Below, in pieces: positions 8,503-16,364 of a stretch of 64,000 bases of DNA; position 1 is the stretch's first letter, and every line of letters begins with the position of its first letter. Both the position numbers and the translations under genes were made by a program. Source of the DNA: Tectiglobus sp965223355 (lineage in GTDB: Bacteria; Pseudomonadota; Alphaproteobacteria; Rhizobiales; Hyphomicrobiaceae); assembly GCA_965223355.1 (NCBI GenBank), contig CBDCWE010000003.1, positions 3,844,001 to 3,908,000 of the forward strand. Direction: 5' to 3'. Under the pieces are notes generated by a model. That model worked only from the letters and a program-made list of their open reading frames with translations. It searched no databases and had not been told where the DNA came from.

Positions 8503-8586
8503 GTGGAGCAACCTGCTGGTGACCGGGCTGCGACGGATTGCAATGGATTGCAACGGATGGCAATGACCAGCGGACAGTTGCTCCAC
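8503..8586. repeat. Inverted repeat downstream of the EF-G-like gene
   Basis: Perfect 10-bp arms GTGGAGCAAC (8503-8512) and GTTGCTCCAC (8577-8586) enclose secondary arms CTGGT and ACCAG. Between them is a short run of three variants of GGATTGCAA. It lies nine bases after the stop codon and could act as a terminator, or be a small mobile palindrome. There is no T-run. Confidence 0.6.
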
Positions 8587-8593
8587 ACCTCAA

Positions 8594-8676
8594 GACGACC
8601 TGGTCGGGGACTATGCGGGGCTCAAAGCCCGGCAAGGATCGCTGCAACACGGCGATTGGTTAAGGGCGCTGCCCTT
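8594..8676 (+). repeat. R2 structured repeat, left part (split by IS110)
   Basis: Reads through the hairpins CTGGTCGGGG, GGGGCTCAAAGCCC and ATCGCTGC...GGCGAT, and ends in TTAAGGGCGCTGCCCTT at the left IS110 junction. The matching right part starts at 9851. Confidence 0.75.
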
Positions 8677-8719
8677 TGTATCTTAATCTTGAGCCTGTTT
8701 CTTGCGAATCAGCGATGTT

Positions 8720-8890
8720 CAGGCTTGATCCGGCAGGATGGCCACCCTGCCGGATCGGGCGGGTTTGGGGCCGTGCTGCCCTTGGGTGATTTGCACCGTT
8801 TGTTAGCTAGGCCAGCCCGCCCATCGCTTCACCTGAACAGATGATTGGGAGCAAGTCCCGGATGCAAGGCAAGGTCAAACGAAGCGACTC
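8720..8890 (+). ncRNA. Predicted IS110 bridge RNA
   Basis: Three stem-loops are visible in order. (1) An 11-bp perfect hairpin at 8727-8756 (arm GATCCGGCAGG). (2) A target-binding loop: stem GGGCGGG/CCCGCCC (8757-8763 with 8816-8822) and GGCC/GGCC, internal strands 8773-8784 and 8798-8809, capped by GGTG/CACC. (3) A donor-binding loop: stem TCGCTTC/GAAGCGA (8824-8830 with 8881-8887), capped by GGGA/TCCC. The left target guide GTGCTGCCCTT matches the left flank GCGCTGCCCTT at 10 of 11 positions. The right target guide GTTAGC is the reverse complement of GCTAAC at 9848-9853. The donor guide ACAGATG equals the element's right end 9842-9848. The other donor guide GGATGCAAGG pairs with the left end (8674-8683) with three G-T wobbles. 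Transcript ends are not known. Confidence 0.85.
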
Positions 8891-8894
8891 TGAC

Positions 8895-9833
8895 ATGGTA
8901 TATGTCGGCATCGATGTTGCCAAGAACTGGCTCGATGTCGCAATCTATCCGGCCAATGTGACGTTCCGGTTTGCCAACACCAAAAAAGGCCACAAGCAAT
9001 TGCTCGCCAGCCTTGCCACGTATCAGGTCGGCCTTGTGGTTTGTGAGGCAACGGGAAAACACCATCGCTCTTGCCACGCCGCTCTGCACGCTGCCGGTAT
9101 TGCGGTTTGTGTCATCAATCCTTATCGATCCCGCAAGTTTGCCGACATCTTAGGTAAGTTGGCCAAAACCGATACGATCGATGCGATGACACTGGCCCAG
9201 TTGGCAGCCCTGCATCAGCCAAACGCGACCATCCCTGCTCCTGAAAAAATCCAGAAACTGGCAGAGCTTATCTCAGCTCGCATCGCCGCCGTTGGCGACA
9301 GAACGGCCGTTTCAAACCGCCATGGTGCGGCCCAATGTGCCAACCTCAAGCGCGAACTGGGCAGGCAGCTCAAGGCCGTCGACAAGCATATCGCGCGCCT
9401 CGAGGCGATGATCCGCAAGATCATCGCAAGCGATGAGGCGCTGATGCGACGTTATGATATTCTTGTCTCAATTCCAGGTATCGCTGACATCACGGCGATG
9501 GGGTTGATCGGCCTGCTCAGCGAACTCGGCACCTGCACCGATAAAGAAATCGCAGCCCTTGTCGGCGTCGCGCCGATGAACTGGGACAGCGGCGAAATGC
9601 GGGGGCGGCGTGCCATTCGCGGCGGCCGAGCAGCAGTGCGTAAGCTGCTTTACATGCCGGCCATGGTTGCTGTCGGTCGTGGCGTGAATGCTGACTTGCA
9701 AACCTTCTACGAACGTTTGCGAGCCAACGCCAAGCCCGCCAAAGTCGCGCTCGTTGCCGTCATGCGAAAACTCATCATTCTCGCCAACACCCTGATCTTC
9801 GAAAACCGAAAATGGGCCCCCAAAATGCCTTGA
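8895..9833 (+). CDS. IS110-family transposase (DEDD recombinase)
   Basis: 312 residues from ATG 8895. The N-terminal RuvC-like DEDD domain has YVGIDVAKNWLDVA (first Asp), VVCEATGKH (Glu) and KTDTIDAMTLAQL (Asp pair). The C-terminal transposase-20 domain has SIPGIADITAMGLIGLL and then APMNWDSGEMRGRRAIRGG, where the Ser of DSG is the expected strand-transfer nucleophile. The frame is open back to 8841, but that stretch encodes the donor loop of the bridge RNA, and the family always starts at the YVGID strand. It appears intact, so the element may still be active. Confidence 0.93.
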   Translation: MVYVGIDVAKNWLDVAIYPANVTFRFANTKKGHKQLLASLATYQVGLVVCEATGKHHRSCHAALHAAGIAVCVINPYRSRKFADILGKLAKTDTIDAMTLAQLAALHQPNATIPAPEKIQKLAELISARIAAVGDRTAVSNRHGAAQCANLKRELGRQLKAVDKHIARLEAMIRKIIASDEALMRRYDILVSIPGIADITAMGLIGLLSELGTCTDKEIAALVGVAPMNWDSGEMRGRRAIRGGRAAVRKLLYMPAMVAVGRGVNADLQTFYERLRANAKPAKVALVAVMRKLIILANTLIFENRKWAPKMP

Positions 9834-9850
9834 CAAGCGAGACAGATGCT

Positions 9851-9907
9851 AACGATCCCGCCAAAGGGCAATGCCCTTTGGAAACCTGAGACTTGATCGG
9901 ATCAGGT
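9851..9907 (+). repeat. R2 structured repeat, right part (split by IS110)
   Basis: AACGATCCCG followed by the hairpin CCAAAGGGCAATGCCCTTTGG and the R2 right end CTTGATCGGATCAGG, then TA at 9906-9907. It completes the copy that begins at 8594. Confidence 0.75.
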
Positions 9908-9936
9908 AAGTAGCTCCCAGCTTTGCCGGGGGATAC

Positions 9937-10077
9937 TTACGTTGGGCCGCTCGAATTGCTGGTTTTGCACTGCCACCACTCCTGGCTGCCAAATGGATAT
10001 TGCTCACAATCTTCGGCACTGCTGTTGGTGGCTGAAATCGACAAGGCGAGAACTGCGGCCAAGATCACTCTCATCAT
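9937..10077 (-). CDS. Small secreted hypothetical protein
   Basis: 46 residues from MMRVILAAVLALSISATNSSA: a clear Sec signal peptide with an AxA-like cleavage site, then a short mature part with two Cys (EDCEQYPFGSQEWWQCK) that could form a disulfide in the periplasm. GGAGAT lies seven bases upstream of the start at 10077. No known domain. The gene lies directly beside the R2/IS110 insertion, downstream of hemB on the same strand. The signal peptide plus ribosome site make it likely to be real. Confidence 0.55.
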   Translation of the reverse strand: MMRVILAAVLALSISATNSSAEDCEQYPFGSQEWWQCKTSNSSGPT

Positions 10078-10256
10078 CTGCTTATCTCCGTCGGCTGCGC
10101 CGTTGTCAGCGCCAATGCAGCGGATGTGGGACACCTGCGGACCGCGCGCCAATGACTTCTGGGCACGTGCGTGTGAGGATGATGTCAATGACTGCGCGTG
10201 AACGGCGGTCAGGCGCTATTGTGCCGCGATGCTGCTCTCATCTGGCCGGCGCGCGA

Positions 10257-11297
10257 TCAGCGGTGTTGGCGCAACAGTCGTGCCGCCATTGGCGCAAAAT
10301 AGGTCAGCACGCCGTTGCAGCCGGCGCGCTTCAATCCGATCAGGCTCTCCATCATCACCTTGTCGCCGTCGAGCCAGCCGTTTTGTGCGCCCGCCTGCAG
10401 CATCGCGAATTCGCCGGACACCTGATAGGCATAGGTTGGCACGCCGAAGGTCTCTTTGGCGCGCCTGACGATGTCAAGATACGGCATGCCCGGCTTGATC
10501 ATGATCATGTCGGCACCTTCCGCCAGATCGAGGGCGATTTCGCGCATTGCTTCATCGGAATTGGCTGGGTCCATTTGGTAGGTGCGCTTGTCGCCTTTCA
10601 GCACGCCGGACGAGCCGATGGCATCGCGAAACGGATCATAGAAGGCCGAGGCATACTTGGCCGAATACGCCATAATCTGCGTATTGGTGTGGCCATGCGC
10701 TTCCAAGGCCCGGCGAATTGCGCCGACCCGCCCGTCCATCATATCCGACGGGGCAATGACATTGCAGCCAGCCTCGACCTGAACCAGTGACTGGCGCACC
10801 AGAACCGCGAGCGTTTCATCGTTGAGGATGACGTCGCCGCGCACCAGACCGTCGTGGCCGTGACTGGTATATGGATCGAGTGCCGCATCGCAAATGATGC
10901 CGACGTCGAGGCCGCGCCCGCGCACCGCACGACAGGCGCGACACACCAGGTTTTCCGGATTGTAGGCCTCGGCCCCGTCCGCGGTGCGCTTGTCGGGTTC
11001 GATATAAGGAAACAACGCCATCGCCGGAATGCCGAGTTCCAGGGCTTGTTCCGCGGCTTCGCCAATCAGGTCCACGGACAGGCGGTCGACGCCGGGCATC
11101 GAGGGAACGGCCTCGCGCCGGCCGTGTCCTTCGATCACGAACACCGGCCAGATCAGGTCGGAGACCGACAGCTCATGCTCGCGATTGAGGCGACGTGACC
11201 AATCCGCCTGTCGGTTGCGCCGCATCCGCACTTCCGGATAACGCCCGCCGGCGTCGCTGCCGCTGTTTGGTTTGAAGACCGAATCGATTTTCGTCAC
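10257..11297 (-). CDS. hemB: Delta-aminolevulinic acid dehydratase (porphobilinogen synthase)
   Basis: 346 residues. It condenses two 5-aminolevulinate molecules to porphobilinogen in haem and tetrapyrrole synthesis, in the cytoplasm. Both Schiff-base lysines are visible, in YSAKYAS (about 214) and MIKPGMPYLD (about 266). The metal site reads CDAALDPYTSHGHDG: Asp replaces the Cys ligands of the zinc enzymes, so this is the Mg-dependent type common in alphaproteobacteria. Start is a GTG at 11297 preceded by GGGAG. The gene is intact and alone, with a GC-rich tandem repeat just upstream. Confidence 0.96.
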   Translation of the reverse strand: MTKIDSVFKPNSGSDAGGRYPEVRMRRNRQADWSRRLNREHELSVSDLIWPVFVIEGHGRREAVPSMPGVDRLSVDLIGEAAEQALELGIPAMALFPYIEPDKRTADGAEAYNPENLVCRACRAVRGRGLDVGIICDAALDPYTSHGHDGLVRGDVILNDETLAVLVRQSLVQVEAGCNVIAPSDMMDGRVGAIRRALEAHGHTNTQIMAYSAKYASAFYDPFRDAIGSSGVLKGDKRTYQMDPANSDEAMREIALDLAEGADMIMIKPGMPYLDIVRRAKETFGVPTYAYQVSGEFAMLQAGAQNGWLDGDKVMMESLIGLKRAGCNGVLTYFAPMAARLLRQHR

Positions 11298-11802
11298 GCT
11301 CTTGCTCCCATCCCGCGAGCTGCCAGATCATGTCCGCCTGAGGCGGATCCGCCACACCGGTCCGCGCCGCCGCCCGACCGCCTTCTGACCGCGCTCCGAC
11401 CGGGCCCCGACCGCCTCCGACCGCCCCCCGACCGCCCCCCGACCGCCCCCCGACCGCCCATGAGATTGTGGCTGTCGGCGGCCGGACGCGGGCCAACTCT
11501 GAAACGCCCGAGATGCAGACAATGCTCTGCGGCGGAACACGAGTGTGCCTGCAATTTGAGCCATTGCACAATGCTTAGACGCAACCTGCTTCACATGGTC
11601 CGCATGCAGCCAAGCCGGTTGGCTGTCATGCGCGGCTGTTTGAGGGCGCGCCGGAGCGCGATGGTTCGAGCCAAGTCTGACCGGCAGCAATGGCATCGCT
11701 GGCGCTCGCGCGCCGCACGCATCCAATCGCAGTGCCAATCCGATTGCTACTGCGATTGGTAATCATAGAGCATACTACAGGCGCAGAGCATGCTACCGGC
11801 GG
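11298..11802. other. Intergenic gap upstream of hemB with GC-rich tandem repeat
   Basis: 505 bases. From about 11394 to 11460 an 11-bp unit of the form CCGACCGCCCC is repeated about five times. The rest shows no gene. A small hairpin GTCCGCCTGAGGCGGATC lies near 11333. The hemB promoter should lie here but is not obvious. Confidence 0.6.
11394..11460. repeat. GC-rich tandem repeat (11-bp unit)
   Basis: Repeats of CCGACCGCCCC with small variations. The last three units are nearly identical. It sits in the 5' region of hemB. Confidence 0.7.
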
Positions 11803-13203
11803 TTAGCGGCAGTAGTTGCTGCGGCGGCGGGTTGCGAGGTCGACATGGAAGTGATCGCGATGTGCGTCATTGGCTTCGGGGCCGAGAACCGTGCCGAAGA
11901 TCCGGCATGCGGTCCGGTGCGCGCCCTTGAGAAACGCGGCGCGATCAACTTCGGGCGGACGTGATCGAGGCGCCGCCTTGGCGCTGGCCGCCTGTTTCGG
12001 CCCGCCGAGATCGTTGCGCAGCGACAGAAACGAGTCCAGCCGGTTGCGGTAGGCGTCGCGGCGCGCCTTGGGCTGCCGGTTGGAGCGCACAGCCGTGGTC
12101 GCGCGCGACCACTCCCAGCGCTGTCGAAGGCTTGGGCGGCGCTGCGGGGTTGGCGGCAATCCGGGCGCGGCGACAATCACACGTGCCGCAGGTGCCGCCG
12201 CAGCCGGTGGTCCGGAACTGTCGTTGCCGGCCGTTGGCGTGGCGCGCTGCGGCGTTGGTTTTGCCGATTGCGCCGGCGTTTGGGCGGTGCTGGTCGACGG
12301 TGCGGTTTTGTTGCGCCGGCGCGCCGCCGCCTGCCGTGCGATCTGCGCCTTGCGGGCCGCCGCCACGATGTCGCGCTCGGTCGGGCCCCAATGCGCCAGT
12401 AGCGTTGTGCGGTCACCGTTGGCGGTAACAAAGCCGCCAATGTCGAGCGCATTGGCGCGACCGTGTTCGCTGAGCCGGCGCCCTTTGCGGCCATAGGAAT
12501 TGCGGCAGGAGTAGGAACTCATCACCGACACCTCTACAATCCGGCTGCCGAGATGCTTGACGGCAAGCGGTTGCAATCCGCGTCGTAGCCAGGTGTCGAG
12601 CGCGCGCACCATCTGGCAGTTCAGCGTCGCTGGCGGTGCAAACATCACCGGTGCGTGGCCGCCGAGTTGCGCCAGCTTGACCGGTGCGGCATCCCCGCAT
12701 GGCCCACGCTTGATGGGTGGGGTGGGCAACACGTCCGCATCGACGCCTTTGAGAACCTTGCGGCATGCGAGCATCGCCTGCTCGATCTGGTGCGATGTCC
12801 AAACGTCAGGCGGAGGCGGCGGCGGTGCGACCGTTGTCGTGGTCGCCGTTGGATCACTGCCGGGGCCGGCCGTCTTTGCGGCTTTGCCAGGTCCGGGTTG
12901 ACCGGTGTCTTTGGGTTGGCTGGTCTCTTGTTGTGCAGCGGCCTGCTTGAGACGTCCGGGATTGGCGACAGGGAGCGGTGCCGGCGGTGTGATCTTGATG
13001 TTATCGGTCGCGATCGATGAGCGCCGACGCTGTCTGATGCGGCTTGCTTTCGGCTTGCCGGTAATTGCTCGCTGCGCTTGTCGGATCATAGAATCAAGGG
13101 CTGCGGCGGCGTCGTTGATCTGCGCGCCTGCCGGCCGCGCCAAACTGGCCGCCAAGCCTGCCAGAACGCCAATTCGTAGTAGCAGCGCGACTGATGTGCG
13201 CAT
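11803..13203 (-). CDS. Extensin-like C-terminal domain protein, exported
   Basis: 466 residues. It begins MRTSVALLLRIGVLAGLAASL, a signal peptide ending in ARPAGA. A Pro/Ala/Thr-rich linker follows, including PPPPPP near residue 130. The extensin-like domain (LACRKVLKG, GPCGDAAPVKLAQL, LNCQMVRALDTWL, SSYSCRNSYGRKGRRLSEHGRA, ALDIGGF) follows and closes with HFHVDL. The His and Asp residues of SEHGRANALDIGGF and HFHVD match the peptidase-like metal site of this family. A second low-complexity insert separates the last two blocks. The start at 13203 has GGGGGA upstream and is preferred over 13242. Likely acts in the periplasm on the cell wall, by family. Confidence 0.85.
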   Translation of the reverse strand: MRTSVALLLRIGVLAGLAASLARPAGAQINDAAAALDSMIRQAQRAITGKPKASRIRQRRRSSIATDNIKITPPAPLPVANPGRLKQAAAQQETSQPKDTGQPGPGKAAKTAGPGSDPTATTTTVAPPPPPPDVWTSHQIEQAMLACRKVLKGVDADVLPTPPIKRGPCGDAAPVKLAQLGGHAPVMFAPPATLNCQMVRALDTWLRRGLQPLAVKHLGSRIVEVSVMSSYSCRNSYGRKGRRLSEHGRANALDIGGFVTANGDRTTLLAHWGPTERDIVAAARKAQIARQAAARRRNKTAPSTSTAQTPAQSAKPTPQRATPTAGNDSSGPPAAAAPAARVIVAAPGLPPTPQRRPSLRQRWEWSRATTAVRSNRQPKARRDAYRNRLDSFLSLRNDLGGPKQAASAKAAPRSRPPEVDRAAFLKGAHRTACRIFGTVLGPEANDAHRDHFHVDLATRRRSNYCR

Positions 13204-13415
13204 TAGTCCCCCGAGTTCTCGCTTAAGCAATGAACGCAGCACGCAATATCAGTAGCTCTAACAGTCCAACCCGCTCAAGCCGTACGCCTTGTCAGCGCGG
13301 CAGACCTTTGATTTGCATAATCTACCACGTAAAAGGAGAAAATGCGGCCGTTTCCGCACTTATTTCAGGTGCTGTGTGGTCATATTTGTCCGAAGATGAG
13401 GCTTTTGCGGAAGAC

Positions 13416-14525
13416 ATGTCTGAGATGGCGAACGAGAATTCCGAACCATGCGATGAGATCATCATGCAGCGCGAGGGCGCGCTGCACACCTTTGTTCTCA
13501 ACCGACCGCGGGCGCTCAATGCTTTGAACGACGCCATGAAAAATGCCATTGCAGCGGCAATCCCCGGTCTGGCCCGGGACATTGATCTCTACGCGGTGGT
13601 ATATCGCTCATCGCCGGCGCGGGCGTTCTGTGCGGGCGGTGATGTCCGCGAACTTGTCGCCCTGGCGCGCGAGGACATGGCGCTAGCCCGCGCCTCGCTG
13701 GCCAGCGAATACAGCCTCTACTGGTTGCTCGATTGCTTCTCGAAACCAAGCCTTGCCATTCTTGACGGTGCGGTCATGGGCTCGGGTGTCGGCCTGACAC
13801 AGGTTTGCACCCATCGCCTTGCCACCGAGAACCACCGCTTTGCCATGCCGGAGACAGCGTTGGGCTTCTTTCCCGATGTCGGTATGGCGCACGTTCTGGC
13901 CCGGTTGACGAACCATGTCGGCATGTATCTGGCGTTGAGCGGGCACAGCATCGGGCGGGCTGATGCATTGCGGCTTGGCCTGGTAACACATTGCATCGCC
14001 AGCGAAGAGGTGCCTGCGATCCAAGCCGCGCTAGCCGATGCATATCCCATCGATCCGTTGCTTGACACACGTCATCAAGATCCGGGCGCCGGCGTACTCG
14101 GCGCGCAGGAGGGCCACATTGCCGAGGCCTTCGGTGCGCCGACCGTCGAAGAAATTCTCGCGCGCCTCGATCATCTCGCCGATCGCCATGCGGGCAATGA
14201 GTGGCTGCAGACGACCAGGCAAGATCTCGCCAAGCGCTCGCCGACGGCGTTGAAAGTGACGCACAGTTACCTTCGCAAGTGCCGCGACTGGGATTTGCGC
14301 GAGAATTTGATCGTCGACTACCGTCTTGCTTGCAAGTTCCTCGAATCCCACGACTTTTACGAGGGCGTCAGGGCTGTCTTGCTGGCCAAGGACGGTGCCC
14401 CGAAGTGGCGGCCGGACACGGTGGCGGCAATTGCCGATGCAACTGTTGAGGCGTACTTTGCGCCCTTGAGCGACGGCGAGCTGGAGCTTGCCTCCCGCGC
14501 CCAAATGCAGGCGGCGCGCGTTTGA
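13416..14525 (+). CDS. Enoyl-CoA hydratase/isomerase-family protein, likely 3-hydroxyisobutyryl-CoA hydrolase
   Basis: 369 residues. The crotonase core is complete: FVLNRPRALNALN, AFCAGGDVREL (oxyanion hole), ILDGAVMGSGVGLTQ and MPETALGFFPDVGMAHVLARL. The total length and the C-terminal extension (RSPTALKVTHSYLRK, then EFIDRL-like NLIVDYRLACKFLES and DFYEGVRAVLLAKDGAPKWRP) fit 3-hydroxyisobutyryl-CoA hydrolases of valine breakdown rather than simple hydratases. The frame is open to 13230; ATG 13416 or 13425 fits the family start. It does not sit with other valine genes, so the pathway is by homology. Confidence 0.85.
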   Translation: MSEMANENSEPCDEIIMQREGALHTFVLNRPRALNALNDAMKNAIAAAIPGLARDIDLYAVVYRSSPARAFCAGGDVRELVALAREDMALARASLASEYSLYWLLDCFSKPSLAILDGAVMGSGVGLTQVCTHRLATENHRFAMPETALGFFPDVGMAHVLARLTNHVGMYLALSGHSIGRADALRLGLVTHCIASEEVPAIQAALADAYPIDPLLDTRHQDPGAGVLGAQEGHIAEAFGAPTVEEILARLDHLADRHAGNEWLQTTRQDLAKRSPTALKVTHSYLRKCRDWDLRENLIVDYRLACKFLESHDFYEGVRAVLLAKDGAPKWRPDTVAAIADATVEAYFAPLSDGELELASRAQMQAARV

Positions 14526-14619
14526 GCGCCGCCGTTGCCCGGCGCGATCGGAGCCGTCGGCCGCCGTATTGCTGTTCGAATGGGGTGCGTGACCCGGCGC
14601 CAGATCTTGTCGAACTGCT

Positions 14620-15600
14620 TCAAGAGCAGCTGCCGCCGCCCAACACGCAGAACTTGGCGCAGTGCGGATGGCAGAGTTTGACCGCACCGTCGCAGAACAT
14701 GCCGCCGTCCTTGCGCAGCGAACCGCCGAGTGTCGAACCCATTTCGAATGCCGCCTCGTAGGGCAGCAGCGTACAGGGCACGATTGTCGGTTTGTCAGCC
14801 CCCTTGCGCTTGACGACCATCCGGCTTGCAGCGCACATCAGGTCGGCAGGCGCTTTTCCGAGAATATCCCAGCAGGCGGTCGTGATCTCGGGGACATCGT
14901 GGCTGCCGTCCATTTCAGGCAACAGCACGAGGCGGATCGGGTCCGACGGGTCAATCGACCAATTATGCTCGTTGATCAACTGCGCATACCCGGCACGGGC
15001 CTGCGCTTCCGACTCATGCCAGCAGGTACGACCGGCGATCGCCAGTGAGAAACCGTTTTGCGACAACCAATCAAGGCCGCTGACGGCCTTGTCCCAGGTG
15101 TTATCTCCGCGCTCGCTTTCGTGCAGGGTCTTTGAATAGTGGTCGAGGCTGACGCGCAGGACGAGGCGAGCGCCAAATGCGGCCTTCAACTGCAGCAGTT
15201 GTGAGCGAATTCTTGGCCGCTGCATGGGTTGCATGGCATTGGTCAGGACGAGGCTCTGAAAGCCACGGTCCAACGTATCGGCCAGCATGTTGATGAAATG
15301 CGGGTTCATGAACGGCTCACCGCCGGTGAAGCCGACTTCGCGGGTTGCAAGGCCGAGATCTGCGATCTCATCAAGCAGAGCTTTGACTTCGTCCCGGGTT
15401 ATGTAGGCGAGCCGGTCGTTGGTCGGGCTCGATTCGATATAGCAGTTCAGGCATTCGATGTTGCACAGCGTGCCGGTGTTGATCCACAGCGTATCCAAAC
15501 GTGTAAGCGCGACATCGGCGCGTCGTTGTCCGGTCGCGGTCCAGTTGGGGTCTTCGAATTTGCCGAGCGCCGTGTGGGCGCCGGGAGCGCGGAACTCCAT
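14620..15600 (-). CDS. Radical SAM protein with Cys-rich C-terminus
   Basis: 326 residues from ATG 15600. The SAM-cluster motif is CNIECLNC (CxxxCxxC), followed by EVGFTGGEPFMNP and the barrel strands SLVLTNAMQP and LVLRVSLDHYS. The C-terminus carries an extra cluster, FCDGAVKLCHPHCAKFC and a final Cys, which could hold a second iron-sulfur cluster as in SPASM or Twitch proteins. The substrate is unknown. There is no small peptide precursor gene next to it that I can identify. It could start at the GTG 15606, which has AGGGA about ten bases upstream. Cytoplasmic. Confidence 0.85.
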   Translation of the reverse strand: MEFRAPGAHTALGKFEDPNWTATGQRRADVALTRLDTLWINTGTLCNIECLNCYIESSPTNDRLAYITRDEVKALLDEIADLGLATREVGFTGGEPFMNPHFINMLADTLDRGFQSLVLTNAMQPMQRPRIRSQLLQLKAAFGARLVLRVSLDHYSKTLHESERGDNTWDKAVSGLDWLSQNGFSLAIAGRTCWHESEAQARAGYAQLINEHNWSIDPSDPIRLVLLPEMDGSHDVPEITTACWDILGKAPADLMCAASRMVVKRKGADKPTIVPCTLLPYEAAFEMGSTLGGSLRKDGGMFCDGAVKLCHPHCAKFCVLGGGSCS

Positions 15601-15962
15601 ATTCACAGGTGTATATTCCCTTCTGTGCTTGGTCGTCTGGCTTGGTCGCCTGGTTGACAACGGCCTCGCCTACCATGATCACCTAACACGTCACACTCAC
15701 ATTAGCTTTATTGACAGCTTAATTGACGAGCACAGTTCACCCCACCGGCACGCGACATGATCAACGCAGTCCGGCCGGCGATTTTCGCACTGCCGCCCGG
15801 CCCGCGTGCCAGCAGTCAACAGTTCGGGCTGAAAGTCCTCAACGAAACCGCCGCTTGGCGGCGATCTTTGAGGGCTTGTCAGCCTCTCAAACGTCCCGAC
15901 CAGGGGATGATCCGCTGGACCCTCAACTTTAGCAGAGGTTTGCCAGGGCGACAGCAGTGCCG
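15601..15962. other. Intergenic gap with partial R2 repeat
   Basis: About 360 bases between the radical SAM gene and mscL. A decayed R2 copy occupies 15848-15926. The 15670-15730 part is AT-rich and may hold the promoter of the radical SAM gene. No gene seen. Confidence 0.6.
15848..15926 (-). repeat. R2 structured repeat, partial and diverged copy
   Basis: Contains CGCCGCTTGGCGGCGATC, then GAGGGCTTGTCAGCCTCTC, then GACCAGGGGATGATCCGCTGG. This is the R2 core in reverse orientation with several substitutions, and both ends are missing. Confidence 0.7.
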
Positions 15963-16364
15963 TTACTCGTTGACCAGCGCGTCCCGAATTTCTTTGAGGT
16001 AGACTTCGGACTGGGCCGGTTCTTCCGGCGCGGCTTCAGCCTCTTCTTGCTGCTTGCGCATCGCATTGATTGCCTTGACGATCATGAACACCGCCCAGGC
16101 GATGATCAGAAAACTAATGACATTGTTGATGAAGGTGCCGATGTTCATGGTCACGGCGTCTTTTGCACCCAGTGTGCCTTTCAGCAATATCTTCCACTTG
16201 GAAAAGTCGGCACCACCCAACAACAAGCCGATCGGCGGCATGATGATGTCCGCGACCAGGGATTTGATGATGGTGCCGAAAGCCCCGCCAATGATGATTC
16301 CGACGGCCATGTCGACCATGCTGCCCTTCATCGCAAATTCTTTGAACTCTTGAATAATCGCCAT
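15963..16364 (-). CDS. mscL: Large-conductance mechanosensitive channel
   Basis: 133 residues. An inner-membrane pentameric channel that opens under membrane tension to release solutes during hypo-osmotic shock. Visible parts: the N-terminal helix IIQEFKEFAMKGSMVDMAVG, the pore-lining TM1 (IIIGGAFGTIIKSLVADII), the loop MPPIGLLLGGADFS, TM2 (FLIIAWAVFMIVKAIN) and the charged C-terminal bundle. The length is typical. ATG 16364 is preceded by GAGGAGAGG. It is alone between gaps. Confidence 0.97.
   Translation of the reverse strand: MAIIQEFKEFAMKGSMVDMAVGIIIGGAFGTIIKSLVADIIMPPIGLLLGGADFSKWKILLKGTLGAKDAVTMNIGTFINNVISFLIIAWAVFMIVKAINAMRKQQEEAEAAPEEPAQSEVYLKEIRDALVNE

Larger units (their letters stand above)
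8677..9850 (+). mobile_element. IS110-family insertion sequence (bridge-RNA type)
   Basis: An element of about 1174 bp, with long non-coding left end (218 bases), a DEDD/Ser transposase, and only 17 bases after the stop. Boundaries come from comparing the split R2 copy with intact R2 copies. Intact copies read GCCCTTAACGATCCC; here GCCCTT ends at 8676 and AACGATCCC begins at 9851. The junction dinucleotides are TT on the left and CT on the right, matching a target core TT and a donor core CT. There are no terminal inverted repeats and no clear target duplication, as usual for this family. Boundary error should be within two or three bases. Confidence 0.88.

Noticed and set aside
8841..8894. 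Extension of the IS110 transposase frame to an upstream ATG
   Set aside because: The stretch encodes the donor-binding loop of the predicted bridge RNA, and the family begins at the YVGID strand encoded from 8895.
13342..13527. 61-codon frame with a good ribosome site (AAAAGGAGAAA) before the crotonase-family gene
   Set aside because: The product has no family and overlaps the real gene in another frame. It might be a leader peptide, but nothing in its sequence supports this.
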